DNA from: Altica lythri
Taxonomy: Eukaryota > Arthropoda > Insecta > Coleoptera > Chrysomelidae
Direction: 5' to 3'
Assembly (NCBI GenBank): GCA_964028335.1
Contig: OZ034802.1
Coordinates: 72,452,967 to 72,516,966, forward strand
DNA length: 64,000 bases
Positions 8,715 to 16,101 of the stretch are shown here, piece after piece. Both the position numbers and the translations under genes were made by a program. Each line of letters opens with the position of its first letter. Position 1 is the first letter of the stretch. The notes beneath the pieces were generated by a model, which saw nothing but the letters and a program-made list of their open reading frames with translations, ran no database searches and was not told the origin of the DNA.

Positions 8715-8877
8715 TATTATTGTTAATAACTTTGAAACCAAGAGCTTTCAAAAATAAAACGTTGTCTCTAGTAAGTTGTCGTCGTCGCTGTTGTCCTACT
8801 GAACACTTTAACGACTTGTTCAATACTGCAGGCTTCTGAAAATATGAAGGTGCTATATAGTTGAAAATTAATCCCAC
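8677..8877 (-). CDS. Small basic ORF between penton and major capsid
   Basis: A 66-codon frame with no ATG (it opens at GTG) that overlaps the end of the upstream gene by 10 nt and the start of the major capsid gene by 38 nt. The middle is strongly basic (GQQRRRQLTRDNVLFLKALGF), and the LTRDNVLFLKALGF part reads like a conserved short helix-forming peptide. The chain of overlaps is typical of compact viral operons. The start may have been lost by mutation. Function unknown; a DNA-binding or capsid-associated peptide is possible. Confidence 0.4.
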   Translation of the reverse strand: MGLIFNYIAPSYFQKPAVLNKSLKCSVGQQRRRQLTRDNVLFLKALGFKVINNNNESYTNNSRSNV

Positions 8878-9623
8878 TCTTTCAACTCCAAACCCAATAT
8901 GCTTCTTTCACCTTGAAAATTTACAGGCCTTGAATTTTGATCCAATGCCAGTATAGTAATATTTGTAATCTCAGGTATATCAATCACCGGCAAATACGTG
9001 ATATTTTTCGGAATTTCGTCAATAGCGTAACCAGGGTCTACGGATATACCAAACTCGTGGATAGTGTGAGTAGGTCTGTTGTTGTAGAAGGCTCCGGTGG
9101 TAATGTTTGTTTCGAAACGAATCGTTCGTACTTTAACAATTTCCACAGGTAGATCGGAACTATGTCTTACGTTCGGTTCCAGAATTCTCTTTGAGAAACC
9201 CAACATTCTGCCTATACTGTCTTCATGCTCGAAATTTATTGCATGTTGACTACTGAATATTTCACACTTGAGTGTATTATTGTTGGGCTTTAATGAAAAA
9301 ACGTCTTCAATCTTTGCATTTGGTGGTATATGTAGTAAATTTCTAATCGTCTCTTCAATATCGGAAATTTCATAGCAACCAGTATTTAAGGTTATTTTCT
9401 GCAATTTAGTTTTATCGTTATTTTCGTAATAGTAAAAAGCATTACTGCCAATCTCTACATTCGGTATACTGTTGTACGAAAAGAAAAATAGAAATGCCAA
9501 CTTGTATTGTTTCTTTGGATCTAAACTCAACGGAACCGGAGGAATCCAATCAAATTGATAATCACGACTCTCTAACGTTAACAACATAACTGTTGGAGGT
9601 TGAACAAAGAAATAAAATTGCAT
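8868..9623 (-). CDS. Putative penton / single jelly-roll capsid protein
   Basis: 251 aa from the ATG at 9623; the second Met (9587, MLLTLESRDYQF) is an equally good start. Beta-rich, with recognisable blocks: LAFLFFFSYNSIPNVE, then a Tyr-rich FYYYEN, SLKPNNNTLKCEIF, SIGRMLGFS, and FETNITTGAFYNNRPTHTIH in the C-terminal half. These match, from memory, a widespread uncharacterised insect family found next to the double jelly-roll capsid in Polinton-like elements. In this gene order the partner of the major capsid is expected to be the penton or vertex protein. It lies 4 bp after the stop of the Cys/His-rich gene. The frame is intact. The penton role is inferred from context. Confidence 0.7.
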   Translation of the reverse strand: MQFYFFVQPPTVMLLTLESRDYQFDWIPPVPLSLDPKKQYKLAFLFFFSYNSIPNVEIGSNAFYYYENNDKTKLQKITLNTGCYEISDIEETIRNLLHIPPNAKIEDVFSLKPNNNTLKCEIFSSQHAINFEHEDSIGRMLGFSKRILEPNVRHSSDLPVEIVKVRTIRFETNITTGAFYNNRPTHTIHEFGISVDPGYAIDEIPKNITYLPVIDIPEITNITILALDQNSRPVNFQGERSILGLELKEWD

Positions 9624-9627
9624 ATCT

Positions 9628-9951
9628 TTAACATTTATTTAAATAATTTTTTACAAGCTCATTACATTTTTCTAAACCTAGTTTACATATATGACAATTT
9701 CCTTGTGATTGCGCAGGTCCGTCAACATGGGTGGTCCATTCAGGACGATTATGATGTACAAAGCAGGGCAGGCAGGTTCGCAATTCAAAATCCAATCTAT
9801 ATTCAAGCGGCAACTTACACCAAACTTGTAATAATTCACAAGGTTTTGCGTACCTTTTTAAATAACGTATAGGAAAACTAACCAATTCTTCTTCAGTAAA
9901 GTCAATCAGTTTCTTTTCATGATTAATGTACGCCAAAACAGCCTCCATCAT
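9628..9951 (-). CDS. Cys/His-rich 107-aa protein, unassigned
   Basis: It starts at ATG-ATG (9951) inside the 3' end of the protease frame (29-nt overlap). Its N-terminal half is mixed acidic/basic (YLKRYAKPCELLQVW). The C-terminal half holds CLPC, then HH, a further His, and CHIC-x6-C, spaced like a small zinc-binding domain. No homologue is recalled. Position and overlap place it in the capsid operon between protease and penton. A zinc-binding accessory protein is the most the sequence supports. Confidence 0.6.
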   Translation of the reverse strand: MMEAVLAYINHEKKLIDFTEEELVSFPIRYLKRYAKPCELLQVWCKLPLEYRLDFELRTCLPCFVHHNRPEWTTHVDGPAQSQGNCHICKLGLEKCNELVKNYLNKC

Positions 9952-10282
9952 ATAAAAATTCTAAACAAAGATGGCCGCAATTGATTTGATTAAAAGTCTG
10001 GTAAGGATCGTGGTTGTAAACAATTTTCGTTGCAGGTCCCAGATACTGCACAAGTTCTTTCGGCGGTTTCAACTTGCCAAATGAATCGAAATATTCGACG
10101 TTATTGTTAATCTTCCGATACGCCACCCAATGAGTTCAATGATTTTTGCTTTCATCCAAATTTAGGATTGCGCATTCGCGTTGAACAGGACCGGTTTTAG
10201 GCAATGTGTCTCGCATAAATACACCTCTAAAATTTGGGATTTTTAGACGTTTAGCATATCGTTTTAGTTCATAATCATACAA
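9923..10282 (-). pseudogene. Adenain-like cysteine protease (PRO), interrupted by TGA
   Basis: The Polinton maturation protease, a relative of adenovirus adenain and Ulp1, cleaves capsid precursors during assembly. Visible in order: an N-terminal IPNFRGVFMRD block, then the catalytic His in HWVAY (codon 10130-10132), the Asp in VEYFDSFG, and the oxyanion Gln and catalytic Cys in QINCGHLC. An in-frame TGA at 10136-10138 lies two codons before the HWVAY motif, so the two halves are one reading frame split by a single stop. There is also no ATG before 10216; the conserved part begins near a TTG at 10282, about 20 bp after the minor capsid stop. The frame is otherwise open from 10369 to 9923. Confidence 0.85.
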
Positions 10283-10302
10283 TCCTCGATTGGGTAGCTG
10301 AA

Positions 10303-11064
10303 TTAGTTTTTTTGCTTTTTTAGAAAGAGACCGAAACCTCCTCTGGCATTTTTTCGTAAATATAGTCCTTTACCGAGAGATTCCATAGCTTTGTTATGTC
10401 GATGTTCTTCTTCCAATTTTTTCTGTGCATTTTTCGCATCAATTACAGTTTTAGCGATTCCAGCAGCTCCACCAGACAACGCCCCGAGTGCACTTAGTCC
10501 AGCAAATAACGGAATTAACGGTAAAAAGCCTCCAGATTTTGGTTCGATAGGAATAATTCTAGGTACTTTAACCTGATTTTTCCCACCAGCATTTTGAACA
10601 GCTACCCTGGCTGCTTTAAGAGCAATACTGACTGCTCGTTTTAATGTAGCCGAAGGACCAGCTTTTTTTATATCTCTTTGTATTTTACTTATAATATTGC
10701 GTTTAAACGATTTGGGTTTGCTAACACCCATGCCAAGTTTACGTTTAGCTTTCATTGCGGTTGTGGTTAGCCAAGCTGCGGCTTTTTGACCAACTGAAGC
10801 GTCCTTGGATTTTACTATTTCCCACGCTTTATTCTCCAGAATCTCGTCTGCTTTATGTCTTTTCGCTAAATATTTATGTTTAGAATATGCAATGTCGTGT
10901 TCTCTGGCTGCGTCGTCAAGCAGGTTAACCCCCGTATCTCCACGTGCAAGTCTTTTATGTAATTTGGTGCCTGGTCCCAAAAAGTTGTAACTAGGATAAT
11001 GTAACTCAAACGGCAGATTATTGATAAGGCTGTTGAGCACACCTTCACCTTCAAACACCAACAT
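10303..11064 (-). CDS. Minor capsid protein: PLA2 domain fused to a pX-like tail
   Basis: 253 aa from the ATG at 11064. Residues 26-33 (YNFLGPGT) form a calcium-loop-like motif and residues 55-60 (EHDIAY) carry the catalytic His-Asp pair, the signature of the phospholipase A2 domain otherwise known from parvovirus VP1, where it helps virions leave endosomes. A lysine-rich middle follows. The C-terminal third has a glycine/alanine-rich hydrophobic stretch (GGFLPLIPLFAGLSALGAL), a charged helix, and a basic end with GKGLYLRKNARGG, resembling the pX/pVI-like minor capsid protein of Polintons and adintoviruses. It is first in the leftward cluster and 68 bp from the divergent ATPase. The frame is intact. 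Confidence 0.85.
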   Translation of the reverse strand: MLVFEGEGVLNSLINNLPFELHYPSYNFLGPGTKLHKRLARGDTGVNLLDDAAREHDIAYSKHKYLAKRHKADEILENKAWEIVKSKDASVGQKAAAWLTTTAMKAKRKLGMGVSKPKSFKRNIISKIQRDIKKAGPSATLKRAVSIALKAARVAVQNAGGKNQVKVPRIIPIEPKSGGFLPLIPLFAGLSALGALSGGAAGIAKTVIDAKNAQKKLEEEHRHNKAMESLGKGLYLRKNARGGFGLFLKKQKN

Positions 11065-11132
11065 GAGAAATGAAATGATTTTAGAATTACTACTCTACTT
11101 ATACATTGAAACATTAAAAAACATGTTAAACA
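11065..11132. promoter_or_regulatory. Divergent promoter region of the Polinton
   Basis: A 68-bp AT-rich gap separates the start of the leftward capsid cluster (11064) from the start of the rightward ATPase cluster (11133). Both clusters must be initiated from here or from within the flanking codons. No perfect TATA box is seen (the nearest is CTTATACATTG near 11098), so only the position supports the call. Confidence 0.45.
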
Positions 11133-11819
11133 ATGAAGATCATTCAACAAGACCAGACGCTACCGATTGAAAATTTAGATGAAGGAAATGATCGAATCGC
11201 TGGCAGTAAACATGGACCATTGCTACCAAATTCGTTTCGAGCGCTAATCTGTGGACCCAGTGGGTGTGGTAAAACAAACGTTATGTTATCGTTACTGTTT
11301 CATCCACATGGCGCGAAATTTAAAAATGTTTACGTTTATTCAAAGTTATTGTATCAGCCCAAGTATAAATTGTTGGAAGAAGTGCTGTCGAAAGTTAAAG
11401 GAGTGGGATATTTTCCGTTTAAAGAAAACGATGAAATAATTAGCCCAAATGATGCAAAGCCAAATTCAATTTTTATTTTTGATGACGTCATATGTGAGAA
11501 CCAGCAAAAGATTCGAGAATACTACAGCATGGGCCGACATCGGGATATAGATAGCGCATTTCTTTCACAAACCTACTCGAAATGCTGTAAACAAATTTGT
11601 AGAGATAACAGTAACCTAATTGTACTTTTTAAACAAGATGCTATTAATTTGAAACATGTCTTTGATGAACACGTGTCACCGGATATGAGTTTTGAAGAAT
11701 TCAAACAGTTGTGTTCAAAATGTTGGCAAGAAAAGTATGGGACAATGGTTATTGCGAAAGACTTTGATTTAAACAACGGTCGATATCGAATCGGTTTCGA
11801 TAAATACATAAAATTGTAA
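11133..11819 (+). CDS. DNA-packaging ATPase (FtsK/HerA, A32-like)
   Basis: 228 aa starting with ATG. Residues 41-48 are a Walker A motif (GPSGCGKT) preceded by a beta strand (FRALIC). Residues 113-118 are a Walker B strand (IFIFDD). A later SQTYSKC segment could supply the sensor region. The size and the N-terminal phrase LLPNSFRALICGPSG fit the A32-type packaging ATPase of Polintons and adintoviruses, which pumps DNA into the capsid. It is first in the rightward cluster, with the next gene 23 bp downstream. The frame is intact. Confidence 0.9.
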   Translation: MKIIQQDQTLPIENLDEGNDRIAGSKHGPLLPNSFRALICGPSGCGKTNVMLSLLFHPHGAKFKNVYVYSKLLYQPKYKLLEEVLSKVKGVGYFPFKENDEIISPNDAKPNSIFIFDDVICENQQKIREYYSMGRHRDIDSAFLSQTYSKCCKQICRDNSNLIVLFKQDAINLKHVFDEHVSPDMSFEEFKQLCSKCWQEKYGTMVIAKDFDLNNGRYRIGFDKYIKL

Positions 11820-11842
11820 CATTACAGTCATTATTCGACAAC

Positions 11843-12874
11843 ATGTCGTGCAATCCACTTGACATTGCCATTCGTAAGAGAAAAATTGCCGAACTTGCTC
11901 GATCGATTCGAAAAAAATATAAAGCGTTACAATTGGGTAGAGTTGAAACGGATGAGACACTAAATAAATTGTTTAAACCTGTCACGGAACAACTACACAA
12001 AATTGTAAAATCTTCTCTAAACCAAACAGTGATCTCTTATCCTCAATCAGTTACCGAGCCAGAGCCTAAGAAAGAAGAGGAACCACCAAAACAAAAAGAG
12101 GAATCACCTAAACAAAAAGAAGAACCGCCCAAACAAAAAGAGGAATCACCTAAACAAAAAGAGCAATTGAGTATACCCGAGTTTGTAAAACTCGAAAATG
12201 TTGCTGAAACTACTAGTGATGATGATGATGAAGTATTCTATGAAGACGAAGAACAGGCTGTTAAAAATCTAGACATTTCAGAAGATGTTATTAAGGAATA
12301 CTTGGATCAGTATCCCCCAATGGCTCATCCATATATTCTAGAATATTGGACACAAAAAGATAATAGAGATACGGTTTATGGTCCTACTTACGATGGTGAT
12401 ACATCTAAATGGTTTCTGGGTGGCAAACAAATCGACTTTGATAAAAAGCATGGATTTATTATTACAGAAGGCAAACAGATAGGAGGTACACCGGGTCTAT
12501 ATGAATTAATTTTTAATGATGAACCTAAAAATTTCAATGATGATGATTTAAAGCGTTATGGAACAATACTAGAATTAACAAATCCTCATAAAAACATTAA
12601 AGGACACCTTAAAGGAACAAACCGATTTAAATACACACATATCATAAAACCTCTGGCTACCTCTCACTTACGAAAACATTCGAGCACTGTGGGCTCTGGG
12701 ATGCAAATGGTTTACAACGATAATAAAATTGACCTTCAATATTGGGATGATCCAAACGAACTTGTTGACAGGCTTCGGCTTTTAATAGCATCAAAAGAAG
12801 CAGGAAATACTTCGAATGATAATGAAATTGTTGCAATTATTGAGGAATTAAAAGAAGCACGCATTATTGCTTAA
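11843..12874 (+). CDS. Polinton protein with KQKEE repeat and conserved C-terminal domain (DUF8207-like)
   Basis: 343 aa. The N-terminus is a basic helix (IRKRKIAELARSIRKKY). Residues 79-107 hold four tandem copies of a PPKQKEE/SPKQKEE heptad, followed by an acidic run (residues 126-137). The C-terminal domain (about 160-340) contains WFLGGKQIDFD, GTPGLYELIF, and a closing MVYNDNKIDLQYWDDPNEL segment, typical of an uncharacterised insect family that I recall as DUF8207. Its role is unknown; its place between the ATPase and the fibre-like gene suggests a virion or assembly protein. The repeat likely changes copy number between elements. Confidence 0.7.
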   Translation: MSCNPLDIAIRKRKIAELARSIRKKYKALQLGRVETDETLNKLFKPVTEQLHKIVKSSLNQTVISYPQSVTEPEPKKEEEPPKQKEESPKQKEEPPKQKEESPKQKEQLSIPEFVKLENVAETTSDDDDEVFYEDEEQAVKNLDISEDVIKEYLDQYPPMAHPYILEYWTQKDNRDTVYGPTYDGDTSKWFLGGKQIDFDKKHGFIITEGKQIGGTPGLYELIFNDEPKNFNDDDLKRYGTILELTNPHKNIKGHLKGTNRFKYTHIIKPLATSHLRKHSSTVGSGMQMVYNDNKIDLQYWDDPNELVDRLRLLIASKEAGNTSNDNEIVAIIEELKEARIIA

Positions 12875-12888
12875 ACATCATTACCACA

Positions 12889-13599
12889 ATGAGTGTCGAC
12901 AAATTCGGACGTACTAAACATGATATAGGCAATAAAAACCTATTGCTAATGTCTAAACCAAGCTTAGCCCATACTGCAAACGGTGATATTGATTTTGAAA
13001 ATTTAAAACTTTGTAATGTTAAAGATCCTGATTTAGATAGCGATGCCGTCAATAAAAAATATATGGATAATAATTTACAAAAGTTGACTGAAAACATAAA
13101 TGCTATGAAACTTACATTCAATAATGACTTGATGGTCATAAATGGTTTTATATCAAGAGATCCTCCGTTATCCAGCAAACATATGGCTAATAAAAAGTAT
13201 GTTGATGAATCAATTGTCACCGCAAAACAGTACCTACGAGGAGATATTAAAAATTCGCTTAAAAGTTTAGAATCACAAATAGCAACGATTAATGCAAACT
13301 CTGCACAGTTAGCTGTAAATCAAACAAATGCAGTAGAAAACGTTAAAGATAAAATCGAGAAAGCGATAATAAAATTATATAATCAGGATATTTCAGATAT
13401 ACGTCAAGATTTGTTGGATGAGATTCTTAAAAGAACTGACTCTGTAACGAAAAATGTTAATGTACTCTCTGGAAAAATTTTGGCTATTGAAAAAAACACT
13501 GCTGATTTGCTTAATACAATAACTATAAATCAAAATACTCTGCGAAATGTTGTAAATATTATTAAAGCATTGGAGAATCGGTTAGTACAAAATCCCTAA
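12889..13599 (+). CDS. Fibre-like coiled-coil protein
   Basis: 236 aa starting at ATG (MSVDKFGRT, a start I associate with fibre-like proteins of arthropod Polintons). Two tail-fibre-style motifs occur: DAVNKKYMD at residues 52-60 and MANKKYVDE at 99-107, the kind that in phage tail fibres precede trimeric coiled coils. The rest (about 105-230) is Asn/Lys/Ile-rich with heptad-like hydrophobic spacing. A trimeric vertex fibre used for attachment is the likely role, by analogy. It lies 14 bp after the preceding gene and about 30 bp before the integrase frame. Confidence 0.7.
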   Translation: MSVDKFGRTKHDIGNKNLLLMSKPSLAHTANGDIDFENLKLCNVKDPDLDSDAVNKKYMDNNLQKLTENINAMKLTFNNDLMVINGFISRDPPLSSKHMANKKYVDESIVTAKQYLRGDIKNSLKSLESQIATINANSAQLAVNQTNAVENVKDKIEKAIIKLYNQDISDIRQDLLDEILKRTDSVTKNVNVLSGKILAIEKNTADLLNTITINQNTLRNVVNIIKALENRLVQNP

Positions 13600-13629
13600 A
13601 CATTAGATTTAGTCACAGTCATGTTTTAA

Positions 13630-14544
13630 AAGGACAAGGTTCAAGTCGTTAATGAGCTGCATAAACCGGCCCGAAAAAATTATGCTCGGCGACGAACAAT
13701 TATCAAAGGTTTGGACGATTTATGGCAAATTGATTTGGCTGAAATGAGTTCTTACGCAACTCAAAATCGATTGTTTAAAATGATTCTAGTGGTAATTGAC
13801 TGCTTCTCGAAATTTCTCTGGACTCGACCGTTGAAATCGAAAACTGGCGAAGAAATCACGAAAGCTTTTGCCGATATTATAGGAAAACGCAAACCGAAAA
13901 ATCTTCAATCTGATCAGGGCAAAGAGTTTTACAACACAAAATTTCAAAATCTAATGCAGAAACATGACATAAATCATTATAGTACATTTACAAAGATGAA
14001 AGCAAGTATGGCGGAAAGAGTTATTAGAACACTGAAAACGAAATTGTATAAGCATTTTAGCTTAAACGGTACGTACAGGTGGATAGATGTGTTGCCGAAA
14101 ATTACAAAAGAGTACAACGAAAGCAAACATAGAACGATTGGTCAAAAGCCGTCTCAGGTAAACAAGTCCAATGAAAAAGAGATTCTACAGCAACATTATA
14201 ATCATTTGAAAATAGCAGGTCCACGAAAATATAAAATTGGAGATGTGGTGCGCATAAGCAAGGCAAAGCATCTATTCGATAAAGGATATACACCTAATTG
14301 GACTACGGAGCTTTTTAAAATTACCAAAGTGAACATAACTAATCCCGTAAGATACATGTTGGAAGATTTACATGGATCACCAATTAAAGGAGCATTTTAC
14401 GAGGAAGAGTTACAAAAGTCAAAAAATCCTGATGTTTACCTTGTTGAAAAAGTGCTGAGGAAAAAAGGCAATAAAATCTACGTTAAATGGCTAGGGTTTG
14501 ATAGTTCGCATAATAGCTGGATCAAAAAATCTAATATTTTATAA
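13630..14544 (+). CDS. Retroviral-type integrase with C-terminal chromodomain (start missing)
   Basis: The frame is open from 13630, after a TAA at 13627-13629, to 14544, and has no ATG before the catalytic core; the first alternative start is a TTG at 13711. Core residues, numbered from 13711: Asp8 (WQIDLAEM), Asp68 (LQSDQGKEF) and Glu102 (SMAERVIRTLK), a DDE triad with 33 residues between the last two. Upstream codons read LHKPARKNY, a conserved lead-in, so the original gene began earlier and its zinc-binding N-terminus is missing or frameshifted. Residues about 240-277 form a chromodomain (VKWLGFDSSHNSW), which may direct insertion to chromatin. The enzyme inserts the element and makes the 6-bp duplication. 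Confidence 0.85.
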   Translation, partial: KDKVQVVNELHKPARKNYARRRTIIKGLDDLWQIDLAEMSSYATQNRLFKMILVVIDCFSKFLWTRPLKSKTGEEITKAFADIIGKRKPKNLQSDQGKEFYNTKFQNLMQKHDINHYSTFTKMKASMAERVIRTLKTKLYKHFSLNGTYRWIDVLPKITKEYNESKHRTIGQKPSQVNKSNEKEILQQHYNHLKIAGPRKYKIGDVVRISKAKHLFDKGYTPNWTTELFKITKVNITNPVRYMLEDLHGSPIKGAFYEEELQKSKNPDVYLVEKVLRKKGNKIYVKWLGFDSSHNSWIKKSNIL

Positions 14545-15043
14545 ACTTTATTGTTTTTTATTTTATAAAGATAATGTAATAAACTTTTATAAAAAATAAT
14601 GACTTTTATTTCAAAATCGATAAATATAGCGTCAAAAAATGTTATTTTATCGAGGCAAAATTTATGCACGTCACAGTTCTAAAATGAGAAACGTCCAAAC
14701 GTCAAGATGGCGTTAAAATTTGTCGTAATAACGTATTAAAAAACTGGTAAAAAGAAATTTACGATTTACATGTATTTCTTATGAAAAAACATTATTTCAA
14801 AGTGTCAAAATGGGTCGGTTTTCGCTATTTTATCGTTCCTAAATTCATAAACGTCAAGGTGTCAAAAAATAGACGTCAACACGATGAATTTGAACGTTGT
14901 TTTGGTCGTTTCAACGGAACATATTTAAAAGAAAATAATACGCCATAGATTCAGATTAAAAATTTATTGTATACATACAAATTTTAGACAAACACAGAAA
15001 ATTCGTTGCGCCATTCACGAGATATAGTTATAATGTCTTTTGG
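14545..15043. other. Polinton subterminal non-coding region
   Basis: AT-rich, between the integrase stop and the right TIR. AATAAA occurs at about 14578. Short strings such as CGTCAAAAAATG and CGTCAA recur, and they echo the TIR repeat unit, so this may be decayed TIR repeat. No ORF is supported. Confidence 0.5.
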
Positions 15044-15994
15044 CACTCTAACACACATCAGTCGATTACGTCACATATTGCGAACCTGCTTATGCACCAA
15101 GGTCACGCGCTTTTAATATTTTAGAAGATTTAAACACTTCATCTTACTCTATACATACGTTGAAATCCGTTCGGCCGTTTACGAGATATAGCTATAATGC
15201 CCTTTTGACACGTTGTTTAAGGTCTTTTTGACGCTTCATCTTACCCTATACATCAACCCCTTTAAAATGATACGTCATACGTTGAAATCCGTTGGGCCGT
15301 TTACGAGATATAGCTATAATGCCTTTTTGGCAGCATAAATACGGTCTTTTTGACGCTTCATCTTACCCTATACATCAACCCCTCTACAATGATACGTCAT
15401 ACGTCGAAATCTGTTCGGCCGTTTACGAGATATAGCTATAATGCCCTTTCGGCCTCATAAATACGGTCTTTTTGACGCTTAATCTTACCCTATACGTCAA
15501 CCCCTTTACAATGATATGTCATACATTAAATTCTTTTGGAATAAACCAATTTAAAATATTTCTAAGTCTGTTATCTTTATTGCGATAAGACTTGTTTATT
15601 ATTTTTTTTCTACTATTGTTTGTCACATTTTATTAAATTCTGCGATGGTGTAGTGGGTAACGTATTTGTTTATCATACGGGGGGACCCGGGTTCAATTCT
15701 GCTTGGTTGGATTTTTTTTAATTAAATTGTTATAACGCAAAAGTTGGTAGCACTGTGTAATGTTGGTTGCATGAAAAGTTGGTATGATAACAGCGAAGCG
15801 CGAAAAAATTCAAAAATATAACGAAAAGAAGAGTTGGCTGCTTGCGCTAAAAGTCAAAGGCCATTCGAAAAAGTAAATGTCAAAGGCCACTCGAAAAAGA
15901 AGAATGGCCTTTGACATTTAGGGCAAACAGCCAGCTCAAAAAAAAGTGAGGTTATGTTCGAAAAAATAGCTAGAATGCCTATAGCTCATCTACT
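15044..15994 (-). repeat. Polinton right terminal inverted repeat
   Basis: Reverse complement of the left TIR, ending CTCATCTACT. It is about 176 bp longer because it holds three near-identical ~121-bp units (starting about 15161, 15281 and 15402) containing TTACGAGATATAGCTATAAT and ACGGTCTTTTTGACGCTT, where the left TIR has one to two. The outer ~380 bp are nearly identical to the left end. Confidence 0.9.
15641..15714 (+). repeat. tRNA-like block in right TIR
   Basis: The partner of the block at 5701-5772. It differs by a few bases (GTGGGTAACG for GTGGCTAACG; GGGGGGACCC for GGGGTGACCC) and keeps the A-box-like and B-box-like segments. Confidence 0.6.
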
Positions 15995-16000
15995 ACTGTC
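15995..16000. repeat. Polinton target-site duplication, right (ACTGTC)
   Basis: Exact copy of 5367-5372, immediately after the terminal CTCATCTACT. Confidence 0.95.
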
Positions 16001-16101
16001 CTTCGTTATTTCAGTTTAGAAGGCTTGGCATCGTACGATTACGCCGGCCAGTCACTGATTACGCGTCCTTGAATTCCATCATTTGAACGGATCGAGTATA
16101 G
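15995..16101 (-). mobile_element. Right half of short TIR element split by the Polinton
   Basis: It continues the match to the reverse complement of 35737-35973 (CTTCGTTATTTCAGTTTAGA, then CATCGTACGATTACGCCGGC) and ends GAACGGATCGAGTATAG, the inverted partner of the left end at 5197. Confidence 0.85.

Larger units (their letters stand above)
5373..15994. mobile_element. Polinton/Maverick (adintovirus-like) element, PolB-less
   Basis: A 10,622-bp element with long TIRs starting 5'-AGTAGATGAG, an exact 6-bp target-site duplication, and a Polinton gene set: retroviral-type integrase, adenain-like protease, packaging ATPase, double jelly-roll major capsid, putative penton and PLA2/pX-like minor capsid protein. 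Polintons are virus-like transposons normally of 15-20 kb that encode a protein-primed DNA polymerase B. No frame here is long enough for, or resembles, that polymerase. The 10.6 kb interior is nearly filled by 12-14 other genes, so this does not look like a simple central deletion scar. The genes form two divergent blocks, leftward from 11064 and rightward from 11133. The protease carries a nonsense codon and the integrase lacks its start, so this copy is not fully functional. Confidence 0.95.

Noticed and set aside
8043..9152. Plus-strand ORFs inside the capsid and penton genes (8043-8273, 8383-8565, 8937-9152)
   Set aside because: Antisense shadows of intact minus-strand genes.
9600..9872. 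90-codon plus-strand ORF
   Set aside because: Antisense to the Cys/His-rich gene and penton start, which read more like protein.
11573..12000. Minus-strand ORFs in the ATPase and KQKEE genes
   Set aside because: Antisense shadows of plus-strand genes with clear motifs.
5373..15994. Hidden or split DNA polymerase B gene in the Polinton
   Set aside because: All longer frames are assigned to other genes and the remaining gaps (largest about 500 bp) are too small; no YxDTD-like motif noticed.
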